A stretch of 64,000 bases of DNA. Origin: Aphidius gifuensis. Its lineage: Eukaryota > Arthropoda > Insecta > Hymenoptera > Braconidae. The DNA lies in contig NC_057791.1 of NCBI RefSeq assembly GCF_014905175.1, forward strand, positions 20,560,537 to 20,624,536, in the 5' to 3' direction. Position 1 is the first letter of the stretch, and every line of letters begins with the position of its first letter. Below, one piece after another: positions 11,210 through 25,100 of the stretch. The position numbers and the translations under genes were made by a program. The notes under the pieces are model-generated. The model was not told the DNA's origin, ran no database searches, and saw only the letters and a list, made by a program, of their open reading frames with translations.

Positions 11210-14200
11210 ATGATCGTGAGAGCAAGAGGACCAAGTATGAAAAGAGAATTTCGTTGACAAAAAAAAATTCACCGAAATACAATAACAGACTAGTATTTTT
11301 ACATTTTTTTTCTCTCCATTTTTCGATGGTTATTATTTTTGTTTTTCGATTTCGACTGACTTTATATTTCGCATATAAGAAACATATTCAATGTGAGAGA
11401 AAAAAAATTTAAATTATAGTTTTTATTTTTAAATCAAACTGTTGTATCATCATCACAAGTAGCTTTAATTTTTTGACTGAAGATTGCGCCAGCCAACAGA
11501 AGCAATAACGTCTCAAATCATTAAGCAAAAATTGAGAAATTAAAAAACATTTAAAGAACAAAAAAATTTATTCATCAAATAGGTATAATGATGATGAATT
11601 TAATTATTTTTTTTGCATGTTAATATCACATACATTATCGCTTTTAAATGTATCAGCCATCATTTGTTAATGAGCAAAATAATAATTAATAAATAAACAA
11701 AATTTAATATGGTATTTTTTAAATTATTAAATAACTATTTTATAGATTTTTAACAATCGCAGATATTATTATTACTATTATAACTATTATATAATTTTAA
11801 TTTTCTTAATTAATAATAATGGGAAAACAGTGTTGCGAATTTACAATATTTGACAAGGCGAAAATTCTGTATTTGACATTGCTTTTCTTTTTTTTTCACA
11901 CATAATTTCGTCGCTCTTTAATTAATATTTTACAAATACAAGTACGCATTATTTAATTATCATTATATAATGTATAATGATTTTTTTTATTTTTACAAAT
12001 TTTGATCAGTATTAATTGTGTTAAATTTGATCAAATATATTTATTTTTATTGGTACATTTTTTTGTTTTATTTTTTCTACTTATTATTTTAAATAATTTT
12101 TGTGATAGAGATAAAAATAAAAACGCTGTGTACGATTTACGGTTTAATTATTATTTCGATTTTTATTTTTGAAGAAATATTTTTCATTTTTTTATAGAGT
12201 TAAAGAACCCTGTATGGTAGTTTGTATTTTTTTTCTGTGCATGATTATTATTTTATTATTTTTAAAGCGTGTGTTGAACTTTAAAAGTTTCACAAAATAA
12301 AATATAATTTTTTAGATATTTTTCATTATATTTTAATAATTTTTTTAACGGTTTTAAGTTTATTTAATTCGCCAGTAGAATGTATGAGGCAACTACGGTG
12401 ATATAATTGAGTTTTATTATTTTTTTTTAAAATACATTTTTTATTTAGTATCGATTCTTCGAGTGTGCTCGAGTCAAATTGCCATGATATATCAAGAGGC
12501 TTTTAATTCTTTGTTATTTCTTTTATCAAGTATTTTTTTAAATTTATTTAAATTTCTGTCGTTGCACTTGAAATTATTAAAACTAAAGATTGTCATTATT
12601 GTGATCGTCAAGGTATTATATTATCATTATTTATTTTATAGTTTTTGATCTATATAATTTCTAAGTGATTTTTCGTCAAACACTTTCGAAACTAGCGCAC
12701 TCTTAGATATTCGAAACTGTCTAAACATAAATATATATTTTTTTTTTGCATTTTTTCTATTTACACAACTAGATAAATTTAATTTTTAATAAATTTCAAG
12801 TGATACTACATATAAATGAATGAATTGATTCAATGTAAAGATTTTGGTCATCTTTAATAATAAAATAATAAAATTGTTGATCCATAGGGTTAAATAAGGT
12901 CTTGATTTGGTCAGAGACTGGTCTTGGGTCCAAAAATCTATCACTTTCTTATTCAATAATTATATTATATTAAAAAAAAAAAACAAAAATAAACAGCACC
13001 ATTATTTTTTTTTTTTACAAGGCAATTGAAAATTTTGAAGGTCAGCAATTAAATAAATAAAAAAAAAATGCTATTGTTTTTTTGTTTAAATCTCTGAAGA
13101 TCTAGCTTATTTATAAAATGATTCTAGGACTGATCAACAGTGACAACAAAAATAGGTACATAAGAAGCAGCATTTAAATATTCTGACACAATCAACAATC
13201 GAAAAAAATAAAAAATGATTTTAATTCAATTTACATTATTTTATAAATTTCAAGTGATTGCAAATTTGAGAGTGTTAACTTGAATTATGTTTCGAATTAA
13301 TTACTATTTATCTCTGTTTCTATTATTATTACTATTTTTATTATTAGGGAAAAAATAGAAAATAAATTTCAAGTTAAAATGATTCAACAAATGAATTTGT
13401 TTTCGTGTATACAGTTAATTATATAAATAGTTTTATAGGCTGTTATATTTTATCGTTGATAATTATTTAAAGCCTTGAATAACTTATCATAATAAAATTC
13501 ATCATGTTAGAAAAGCTTATGTAATTGTCCGAGGCAGCTTTGAATTCTATAAATGTTAATGTTAATTATTGTTCAAAAGTGTCTCGTAAAATTTAATTAT
13601 ATTTTAATTTGTTACTGTTTTAATTTTAATTCTAAACTGAAATCTATTATATCGTGTTTGTTAATCTGAATGTTGTGTTAAAGTACCAATAATTTTTCGA
13701 GCAATATTAATGACACTAATCAGAAAAAAAAAAAAATTACATAAACTCAATTGTCTTTGTGCCTTTAAAACTTTTACAATATTATTTATTTTTCTTTCAA
13801 AATGTATTTGTCATTTGTTTATAATTTATATTATTGTTATTTTTAAATATAAGAATTTATACAGTAGCAATAATATTTTCGAACACGTGATGGAAAGAAA
13901 AAATCAATACACCATTTTTTTAAAAAATATATATCGCGTGATATCACATACTAAACTGCTAATAGCAGATTTTATTTTAATTTATATTTAATTAATTATA
14001 TTAAATATATATTATTTATTTTTTTTCTAATTTTTGGAGATATGCATATGTCAACTATTTTTTAATTAATTTTTTAAAACTATTATCGTAAAATTTATTT
14101 TTATCTAATCACTCTGAATGATATACTGCGATATTTTATTAATAAAATATTTAAAATTGTGTGATTAAATGGTATGTCTATATTTTTATATTTAAAAAAT

Positions 14201-15600
14201 TGCAGTTGACGAATTATTATTGAATAAGTCCTTATCTACAATTTTTCGATGCTTATTTATCGGCCGTTTCATGAAAACTACTTGTCTTATTATTGGTACA
14301 GTCAAGACCAATATTTTGTTAAATATTTAAAACGAAAAATTCCAAGCATTTGTTTGATTGTTTTTATTTTTTATTTTAAATAGTTATACTAAATTAAAAA
14401 TGTATTTTAGTAATCCTCCACTAACAAGTTATGAAATATTAAATTTTGTGAAATTTTTTTTTATATATTGGTCAGTTTTCTGGAACTAATATGAAATTTT
14501 AAAAATATAAAAAAAAAATAATCAAGATGTAGATGATTTTTTAAATACATTTATAATTAATTTTTTAAATACTACATAATATTTCGTTCGTAAATTATTA
14601 TTTTAATAATTAATTATAAGTGAGCTATCTAATTTTAAAGACTATTTAGTGAAGTCATTTAATTAAGTAAGAGGCACCATAGAGTATGCAATTATTATTT
14701 GCGCTTATAGGCTCGAAGCGTGATACATTATATTTTTAAAATAATTATTACATATTTTTTTTTTTTTTAATTTTTCAACGTATTTCATCGGTTTTTTTTT
14801 TCATTTTTTTTTTTTGTTTTCGAGTATGAGCTTTTATTGAATAAAATTATTTAATCGACTTTATATTTTATTTATTTTTTTTCTTTGTATTTTTCCTTAT
14901 TTTTCTGATACTTATTTTAATTGTTATTTTTTTTTCACTTTCTCAAGAAGAAAACTGCATACATTCATTTGAAAATTATTTTATTTCTATTTTCTATGAT
15001 TAAATTGTTTTTATTTTCTTCTTGAATTACAGCTAGCTTTGTTTCTCGAGAAAGCAATAAAATTTACACTTAAATAATAATAAAAACATTTTTTAAATAT
15101 TTATTTATAATTTTTTTGTCATTCATGTTTTGGACCCTAGAGTTTCCAATCGAATAATATTATTAAAAATATTTTCGTAAGTCTCTTTCTACGAATATAT
15201 TAATTGTATATTTACAGTGAAATTAATTTACTTATTTTTACAATTATTTATATATTTTTGATATAATTAAATATCAATTAAAATAATAAATAAAAAAAAA
15301 ATAATAATTTCATTAATATCGATGTGTTATCAGCTTAAATTTAAATTAAAATATTTTCAATTTAAAATATTACATATTTTGTTTAGAAATAAATTTTTAT
15401 TAAATTCGTGTTTTAATAGGAAAAATTACTGTGCGATAAACGCGAATGGGTTTATTTTATATTAATTAACTAAGTTTATCATTTAAAGACAAACAAAGTA
15501 TACTAGCCATATAATTATTGATGACGGTTTCATAAGGATGGAATATATTTTCAAATGATTTGATCGCTTGATAAATAAAAAAAACAAAAAATAAAACAAT
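11210..15600. other. Long A/T-rich stretch without a supportable gene
   Basis: Frames here are dominated by Ile/Leu/Phe/Asn/Lys from A and T runs. No signal peptide plus splice pair, RNA gene or repeat could be supported. The part near 15.4-16.0 kb probably includes the 3' UTR and polyadenylation region of KCNQ. Confidence 0.4.
15451..15456 (-). promoter_or_regulatory. Possible KCNQ polyadenylation signal
   Basis: The + strand reads tttatt, so AATAAA on the minus strand, about 630 bases after the KCNQ stop. Other hexamers nearby are possible. Confidence 0.25.
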
Positions 15601-15624
15601 ATATATTAATAATTGAAAATAAAT

Positions 15625-15966
15625 TTATAATACTGATAAAAAGAAAGAATTATTTATAAATTGATCGTTAATAAAATATTTATATCCGTATCTTGTACGT
15701 GTTGTTTGTTTGAATATTTTCATTTTTCTTTCGTCGAGCATGTGCGTATCAGCTGTCTCACGATAAACTTGATAAACATTTCCTCGTGTCGAGGCAATTA
15801 TTAAGTGACTTTGGGAATAAAATATAAAGCTCATTGGCTTTAAAAATAATTTATCAACTATTATTTCAACTATTAAGATTTTTAAAATATTTTTAACTCG
15901 TTTATGTAATATTCGATATGCCCATAAAGCTCGTTGTGAACAATAGTAATTATTTGTGTTATTCAT
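15625..15966 (-). CDS. Hypothetical 113-codon frame downstream of KCNQ
   Basis: An ATG-initiated frame lies 120 bases beyond the KCNQ stop on the same strand. Its GC-richer middle reads ASTRGNVYQVYRETADTHML. It sits where the KCNQ 3' UTR is expected: a minus-strand AATAAA is at 15451-15456. It may therefore be untranslated or a chance ORF. No domain was recognised. Confidence 0.2.
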   Translation of the reverse strand: MNNTNNYYCSQRALWAYRILHKRVKNILKILIVEIIVDKLFLKPMSFIFYSQSHLIIASTRGNVYQVYRETADTHMLDERKMKIFKQTTRTRYGYKYFINDQFINNSFFLSVL

Positions 15967-16084
15967 TGTGAGGGGGCTCTTCTTTTTTTTGAGTATTTAA
16001 TTACGGAAATACGGATTTTAAAAAAACTTTTAATTATATTTTGAAACATAATGATGGTATTATTAATATACTCGGGGCGTTCTG

Positions 16085-16186
16085 TTACACGTCATCCTCG
16101 ATACTTCGCAATGGTATTTGTTGTTTTTGGGCAACAGCGTTGAGAACGTAGACTAGTTGATCGATTTTTTTATCCATAACCGACAG
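16085..16186 (-). CDS. KCNQ: KCNQ last coding exon, C-terminal coiled coil end
   Basis: The exon follows the acceptor cctctcgcag and starts LSVMDKKIDQLVYVL, continuing the assembly coiled coil. It ends SIEDDV with TAA. Phase 0. Confidence 0.88.
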   Translation of the reverse strand: MSVMDKKIDQLVYVLNAVAQKQQIPLRSIEDDV

Positions 16187-19100
16187 CTGCGAGAGGAACA
16201 AAAATATAATTATATCAAATTACCATGCATTTGATCAATATCATGATATTGTGATTCAATATTTACATTTCCAAATGAAACAACAACAGCTAAATGTTTA
16301 TCTTTTTTTTTTTTTTTTAAATTTTACTTGCATTTATAATAAAAGCCTGTTGACAATTATTTTTATCATTTTAAAATAAAAAAATATATAAAAATTGAAT
16401 ATTATTTTTGACAAAGTGCCATGATAAAATAATATCAAACATTTTTTCGTTTTAAGAGATGAAAATAATAGCAGGTACAAATGCAAGATATAATTTAGAA
16501 AAAAAAAGAGAAAGATAAAAAAAAAATGATAAAAGAAAACATCAAATGATAAAAGAAAAAAAATACTGAAATAAATGCATGGCAAAAACGATGAAGAGGG
16601 AACGAGGTTGACGGTAGAAAATGACGATACGAAAATAAAAAAATATTGGTGATTTCTAAGCGAGGAATAACGGTCGGTGATATAAATATTTAAAAAACGA
16701 AAAATAAAAACGCAAACATAAAATATATGTACGGATATGTGAGATGCATTAAATGTGATAAAAAATAATAAATACGATAGTATTATTAAATGACTGATTT
16801 GTTTATGATAATTATATTTTACCTGCTGTTCAACTCGATATAGACGTGCACCAATGGTCATGGGTTTAATGTTTCCTGCCCGATCAATTCCAGCTAGGTA
16901 ACTACCCGGCTTACCAAGGGTTTGATCCAATCTTCTCTGCAACTCCTGAAAACATACAAGCCAATATTACTACTGAGATCGTCTTTTTTCTTTTCGTCAG
17001 AATATTTTTATCCCTTTTTTTTTTATACACGTAACGTAGACATCGTTTTTTATTCTCGTTTTTTTTTCTCACCTTCAAAGCTTTGCCAAGATCAATTTAG
17101 AAAGTGGAAAAATAAATAAATAAATAAAAATACTAAGAAACGAAATAAATGGTTTTTCTTTTTCGATTTGTTTTTCCCCTAATATTCTTTTTTTTTTTTT
17201 TTTTTGATATTATTATTAAAAATGAAAATAATAATAGAGACATCAGTTCATAGAAACAAATAAAAAAAAATTATAAATGTATTTGGAAAATAAAAAAAGA
17301 TTGATTATTTTGGAAATTATTACAGTGGTTAAATTCGAAACGAGAGAAATTTCTACAACGAAAAGATTTAGTGGAATATATTGTAGATTTTTTTTTTTCA
17401 TTTTTGAACATTAATTTTATTTGGTGTTGATTATTGAATTCGATAAGGCAAAATTTGACAAATATAAATTATTGGTTTATTTTTTTTGTATGCTCACCTT
17501 TATTCGCACCATCATATTTAAGTGTCCCTGACTGTATTGCTCAATTACATCTCTGACATCATAAGGTTTTCTGGCTTGTTGAAATTTTCTACGTGCCACA
17601 AAATATTTGATTTTTCTAATGGCTCTAATTGCATTTCGATGTGCTTCTGTGAGTCTGGAATACCAAAGATAATATTATATTTTTATATAAGTAATCATAA
17701 ATATAAAAAAAATGTCATAAATCATCAAGATCCTATTATAAAGACGACAAGAGTCATCGGTCTTCTGGACATTTGATTGGTTACTGTATGTTTCACTCTC
17801 TTTCATATTATTTGTTATTATTTTTTTCCTCTGTTGTCAATGAAATAAATTTTATTTTTGAATTAAATTGTATTTTCCAGTTTTTATTTTCAAGACAAAC
17901 AGCAATAACAAAGTAAATTGATACAGAAAAATTAAATGAAAAATTGAAAAAAGTTATTAAAAATGTGAGTTAAAAGTTATTAGAAAAAATATGATAATAA
18001 TTATTTTTTAAAGTTTACGTGTCCAAAAGGTAAGACATATGTGACTTGTAATAATAAAAAAAAAAAAAGAATTCTATAAAATTTAATTTATCAAAAAACA
18101 AAAATATTTATTTTTAGAAATTGAGGGTGAGTATTTTATCAGGTTGAGTAATGTTGCAAAAGATCAAAAAGTAAAAAAGCATGTCCGTATAACTCATCAA
18201 GCATTCAAAATAAAAAAATAAAAAATATAAAATAAATATATACATTTAAAAGCCAAAAAAATATAGGCCATTGTATAGTAAAATGGAGTTGTAAAATGCA
18301 CTCGTGTGCACGCAACCGAGCTTTGAAAGAAAGAAATAATTTTAATGCCCGATGAATTGCTTTGCATGCTTCAAAATGCTAATGTTTTATTTTTTATACA
18401 TGCACTCGGGTTTATATATAAATTTTTTTTTTCCTTTAAATTATTGTTATGATTTTTATCTTTTATTTTCACACAAAGTAAAATAAAAATCAAGTAATTT
18501 AAGTATGTTTTTTATACTTACGTTGTAACTCGTTGGGGTTCATCAATATCAATGTCTATTTCATCACTGGCAGCTTCAGTAACTGAGCTCGTTTGTGACA
18601 TGAAAATACTACCCCTGAAAATTGGAAATACCCTACTCACATTATCGATCTCAGCAATATTTTTTTTTTCTTTTTTTTTCTTCAACCAAAATTAATTTGA
18701 AAAAAGAAATAGATGTTTTACAATTTTAAGATCAATCAATAACAATAGACATTATGTCACTTTTATCATTGGTATTTAAACTTGATGACTTAATTCTTTT
18801 GAAATATATTTTTTTCAAATTATAAAAATTAAAAAATATAAATAACAATTATGACAACTCACCGATTGTCTCGTCTAGCACGATTTGGTGTACCAGCTTT
18901 TGGTTCTTCCATGTAAAATACAACATCACCTTCATTATCAACACGTTGTGCATCATTTTGTCCAGTTGATGTACCACTTGCTGTATTAATTGTCGGTACT
19001 GTTCCACTTTGTTGTTGTTGTTGTTGGTTTTGTACATCCATTCGATTTCTTGATTTTCGTCGTTTCAGCACACTCGCCTTCTTGGCCACCTGGATCATCA

Positions 19101-22100
19101 GAGACTGAACCCCCGGTGCCCTCCCATTACAACACGTCGAACACAACATGCACTAAATCTAATTTTCCATCAATATCAAAATTTACAATGCCATTTCCTT
19201 TTTTTTTTCCGATTGGCAGAACCGTTGTTGACGTCAGCAAATTTAAATTGTTCGTTTTTAACACAACAGTCGTTTATGCAACGAAATATTCTCTCATATA
19301 TTTATTCTACCACAAAATCGATGTACAATTTTCCTTGCAATTATTTCAATACAAAATTTAAAAATATTTCTTTGTTGTCTACTTGACAAAAAAGATATTT
19401 TATAAAATAATATTTATCAAATAAAATAAAAAATATGAATGACAAATATTTGTCGGTACATCGAGTATTGACAGGCTATGAGAGAGAACTTTTCATTGCA
19501 CTGAATTTAAATCTATTTTCCCCAGAAGCTGCTGTCAGTGGATTTTCTTTTTTTTTTTTTTTAATATAAAGCTCAACACGATGTGCAAAAATATAATATG
19601 GAAAACATATTATTTTAGCGCACAATACCAATAGTTCATGCACATGCTGACATATATTTGAAATACATAATATTTTGAATATTATTTTTATAATTTAAAT
19701 TAAATAATATCATTTAAAAATATATTGTATTTCAATTTAATATTTATAAAACTATTTAATCTCTTTTGCATTGATGGAATAATTCAATTGTGTAGTGATA
19801 TATAAAATAAAGTTTATGAAAAATTTAAACTTTCTCAGTTTATAAATTTCATAACTGTGTACTTTTATTTGTTTAATAATAAATTTAAAATTTTGTAACA
19901 GTGAACAAAGTTATTTGCTTCAATAGAATAATTTTTTTTTACCCAATGTAATAAAATAAATTGTAGATATAAAGCAATATCAAATGTGATATTAATAATT
20001 TGTGTTTTAAAAAAAATAAATAACAAAAATATAAATTTAAAAGAAAATAAAAACATGCATAGAATAATTTTTTTAGCAATAAAAAGAAATAAAGAAATAA
20101 ATCGAATAAAAAAAAAAAAAAAAACATTTACATACCATCTTCTTTATACAAATCAACTGAAATACATTATGGTCTGTTTAAAAATGCTGGACAACCGCAA
20201 AATTGAAGTATGAATAATATATCATGTATTTTTACAGTAAGTAAAAATGATAAAAAAAAATTGAGGGTATCAATGAGATTGACCTGTCCCCATATAAATA
20301 ATTAATTTTGATAAATTTTAAATTTTGTTTATTTAATATTTGATATTTATAAAAAAATCAATGATCGTATAAATAAACCCCTGATAAAATAAAAATACTA
20401 CAACGATTGAATGAGTATTAATAATTAATTGCTCAATAACAATTCACGTATAAATAATTCATTCTTATAACCGTTTGAATGTTTTGTTTAAATAAAAAAA
20501 AAAACGAAAACATCATAAGCAACTAATAATAACATTGACAGTCAACAGCGAACAGTCTACTTGATGAACGGTTAATTTTATGTATGATTATTAAAATAAT
20601 GCTTACCTTTCCAAGTGGAGTTGATGGTTGACCAGCTGGTGTTGGATCTTTTATATAAATATTCCATGTTGCAACGCTATTGATGGCTTTGTCTGCAGCA
20701 TAACATCGCCAAAGACATTGAATCAACATTGCTGCTGCTGGTATCTGACGATTAAAGTGCTTTTGACGTTGTTTTTGTTGTACTTTTAATGCAAAACCAG
20801 AACCAAGAATACCCTGAAATTTTGTAATTTCAATTTGTTATAATAATTTTAAATAATAGTGAATGTTTGAAAAATAAAAATTACAATCTTCACTTTTATT
20901 TTATCATAGAAAATATGAGTGCTGAATTACGTTGGATATATGAAATCAGATTTAGTACATTTGCATGTTTTATAAAATCAACTAGAATATATAGATATAC
21001 TCACAGCTGGAAGTGCGAAAAAGGAAATTGCAAACACACTAAAGCATGAGGCTACAATTTTTCCCATCCAGGTTTGTGGAACTGTGTCACCGTAGCCAAT
21101 TGTAGTTACTGTTATCTAAAACGAGAATAAAAAATTTTTAATAATAAAAAATTCATTCAATATGAAAATTTTATAATCGTACGAGGTTTTTTTTTTATTA
21201 TTTTTTTTTTCAGTGTATAGAAATTGAAATATACAATTTCACATGAATACACAAAGAATCTCTATAAATAAAAAAAAAAAATATAATATACATGTTTTTA
21301 TGAAATATAAAATTCTTTGTTAAATTAAATTAAAAAGAAAAAATTTCAATTAAAAAAAAAAAAGATTAAACATATAAAATAATATTTAAAGTTGAATAGA
21401 AAATTGGTTTTTAATTTGCTCATTAAACTGTTAAATTAAATATAGAAATTTGTGGTTTGTTATAAATGAAAAATTAAAATAAAAATTAAAATCTTATTGA
21501 TCAATAATTGCAATAGACACAAAAGCCATTTGCAATTAATTTGGTGAAATTGTTCGTTTGAAATTGTTAAAATAAACTAACCAACAATCTATATAATGCC
21601 GTTTCACGAACATGCAAAGGACAAAGGTATACATTGTTAGCTGGGTACACTGCTGCTTGATAGCATATGTATGTACATGTGATATCAATTTCATTCAGTC
21701 TGATGGTCTGTTCAACCATATATACCAATAACCCTTTCATTCATACATTCACTAATCTCATTGTTAGATTAATCATATCGGGGAAATTGAAATTTATCCA
21801 AAGGATACTTAACACTTAACTGCATAACTGGAAAAATCTGTTTTTCCATCTGGTCCAACAGCATCTTTTTCCGCAAGATAAACAAAATAACTGCTGAATA
21901 TTAAACCCAGAAATCCTATATAAAGAGTTGTTATCAATTCCTGAAAATAATTGTTTTTTAATGTGTTATTAATTTAATTATTCAAAGATAGTATTACAAT
22001 TAATTTTTAAATAATTATTTTCACCTGACGATGAATAAAAACAACTGATCCAAGTAGTCGCCAAGTACCACCTTGACGATCGACATGTAGCATTCGAAGA

Positions 22101-25100
22101 ATTTGCAAAAAACGAATTCCACGTATTGCTGATGTTGCAAATACTTGTCCATTGCTGCCAAGTGTTAGTACGACCATGGAAGCAACGACAACAATTAAAT
22201 CTGCAATTCAAATTTTCAATTTTATTTAATATATATGAAAAAGAAAAATATAAAATTCAGTGAGCTGAGGTATTAAATAAGTAACGATTGAGGTGAATAT
22301 TATTCAACAAGAATTTTCATCACTTGGATGGAAAGTAAAATAAGTTAAAAAATAAATAATATATATCATTATATTTTAAACAAGTCTGAAGGCTAGAAGG
22401 CTATATGTTTATATAAATAAAATGAGCTGTTGACAGAGGCTATGTTGGTAAATTCATAAACCTTTCAAATCTCAGTTGCACATAACGATAACTTTGCCAG
22501 CTGTCTCGGGAGCGATATTCACAAGTTAACTCGACAGCTTTTTCCTGACAGTTTAGTGTCATATTTAATGTTACAGACATGATCAACTATAGACTATTAT
22601 TATCACAATAATTTTCATTTGATTTTATATTGGAAAAATGTTTTTTTTTTATACATTTCAATGAACTAAACTAAATAAATATATATAAATAGAAAATTTA
22701 TTTTAAAAGTTGAATTAGAATCTTTGAAATTTTAAAATATATTTTACCTATTATACAAATTGGTTTTCGTATAAATCGAAAACGTCCGCAACAGCCCATG
22801 TACTTTGATCGACAACCAGCACTCCATAGTCTTACACAGTATTCGACACCGAAAAATACCACAAGACATATTTCCTAAAATAAAAAAATTATTGAAATGT
22901 TTTTAATGATATTTTTAACAATGACATTATGATTTTACAAATATAAAATTATCAATTTTTCATTGCTATTTTAATAACAAAGAAAATTCATTTCAACTAA
23001 AAGCTTGAAAATTAAATTTTAAAAGCTTATGAAAACATGTTTTTTAAACTTTATTTTAGGTGTTTAAATATGTATAATAATTTTTTTGTTTTTCAATGAT
23101 AAAAAAAATAATGAATATTCTTATTTGTAAATTATTATTTTTATTATTTACTAAGTCACAGTTAGGATGACTATATGTATATATTAATGTTTTCCCGGGA
23201 GTGGCTTTCCGAATCGATCGATGAGTTCAACCTTTCACCAAACGTGAATCAGAAACTACGAAAAAATTTAAACTATTTTTTTTTTATATACTTTAAAATT
23301 GAGGCAAAAGTATACAGAGTGTTTCAAGCTTGAACGCTTTATTTTAGTGATAAAAAATGAATACATTTTGCAAAAGCTTTGAACTTTGTTGAGACTACAC
23401 ACAAATAATTGAAATACATTTACAAAATCAAGTAAAAAAATCAGCAAAAATTGATTGACAGTAAATTGATTTTCCAAAATAAATATTTACTCAAGTAAGT
23501 ATATAATATTATTAATATAATTTATATTAAACTCACCATCCAAAATAAAGTTTCATTTGCAAAATTACTGTACTGTTCAATTGTTGACAAAACACTGAAT
23601 ATGAGACACACCAATACCACCATGAACCTGAAATAATAATAGTTAATATTTTGTTAAACTTATGAAATTGATTTATACTTTTTTTTTCATTAAAAAAATT
23701 TTACTAAATAAATAATTGCATTTTAGTAAAATTAACAAAAGACTTTACTAATTAAATTTAAAGAAAATTAGAAAAAAAAAAAAAATGTATAAATTTGATG
23801 ATCACTTGTCAAATGAAATGGTATACTTTTAATAATAATTGCACAAGATTGTGCAGTTTTATTAAAATGTTTCATGTCTACTTGGTTGATTTTACAAACT
23901 ACTGAATAAACTTATTCATTTTGTTTACAAAGATATTTGTTTTCTAAGAGAGTTCATCAATTTTCAAGATTATTTACTGTTGATCTTTGGATTTTCCATT
24001 AAATAATCCTTCAAATTTTCTTTCCTTCCATCAGTCAATTTTATCTTTTTTTTTATTATATAGATTACAAATAAATACACAAGTTTCTATATGATTTAGT
24101 GACCCAGTTGCATCAACTAGGGTCACACAGGCATCTAGTCGGTGATGCGGTTGTCAGAGTAAAATGTCTAACTAGTTTTGTCTCTTTACTCGACTTAATA
24201 TTAATCTTTATAATATATCATTAAGCTTGAACTAAGTACTGTAATTATTTATTTTAATTTTCTTGGCACAGTTATAAATGTAGCATAAATTTATCATACT
24301 ATTTTAAATAAGAAATTTTAAAATTTTAATAATTAATTAATTTTTTTTAATTAATGACAATTTTTCAAGTATTGATAATTATCAAAAATAATTAAATAAT
24401 TAGTTTAAAATATAAAAATTAATTTATCATATTTTAACTATTTATAAATGAAGAATTATTCTAATAATTAAAATTTTAATAATTAACTCGAGTTTCGGTA
24501 ATTCATTTATAAGTCAATAATAGCATTGTATTTTTTGTTTTTTTTTATTCAATCATTACTATTAATAAATATTTTTATTATTGTAATAACACAAGTAGGT
24601 TAACAACTATTACTCGTAATAAAATATTTATATTGATTAGCTGTTAGACAAAGCTGTAAAGTTCATGTTATTGGTAAAAGCTATAAAACCAGCAATTTTC
24701 ATAATAAATAAATGAATAAATAAATATATTATTAATAAATATTTGATGTGTTGTTTTTTTTTATAGAATAATTTTTTGATTATTTAAATTTATTATAAAA
24801 AAGTTTTAAAACTACTAAAAAATGTATTTGTATTATTAAAATCATGAGCTTATTGGTAAGCACTTGTGTCTACGTGAACACGCTATGATCTTCATCGTGA
24901 TAATTTAGTGCTATTATAACAAACTCACGTTGGAATATATATCCTGGTTAAAATAAGGTTGAAGAACGTCAAGCGATAGTACTTGTTAAATCTATATATA
25001 CATATATGTAATAAAAAAATAATAATATAAATAAAATACTATATATAAAAATGAGGCAAAGCACATCTAGCATTATTAAAGTTTTGTGGATATATGTGCT

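Noticed and set aside
16334..16942. 202-codon minus-strand frame
   Set aside because: Only its first about 40 codons are the KCNQ assembly-domain exon. The rest is read-through into an A/T-rich intron, giving Phe/Leu/Tyr runs.
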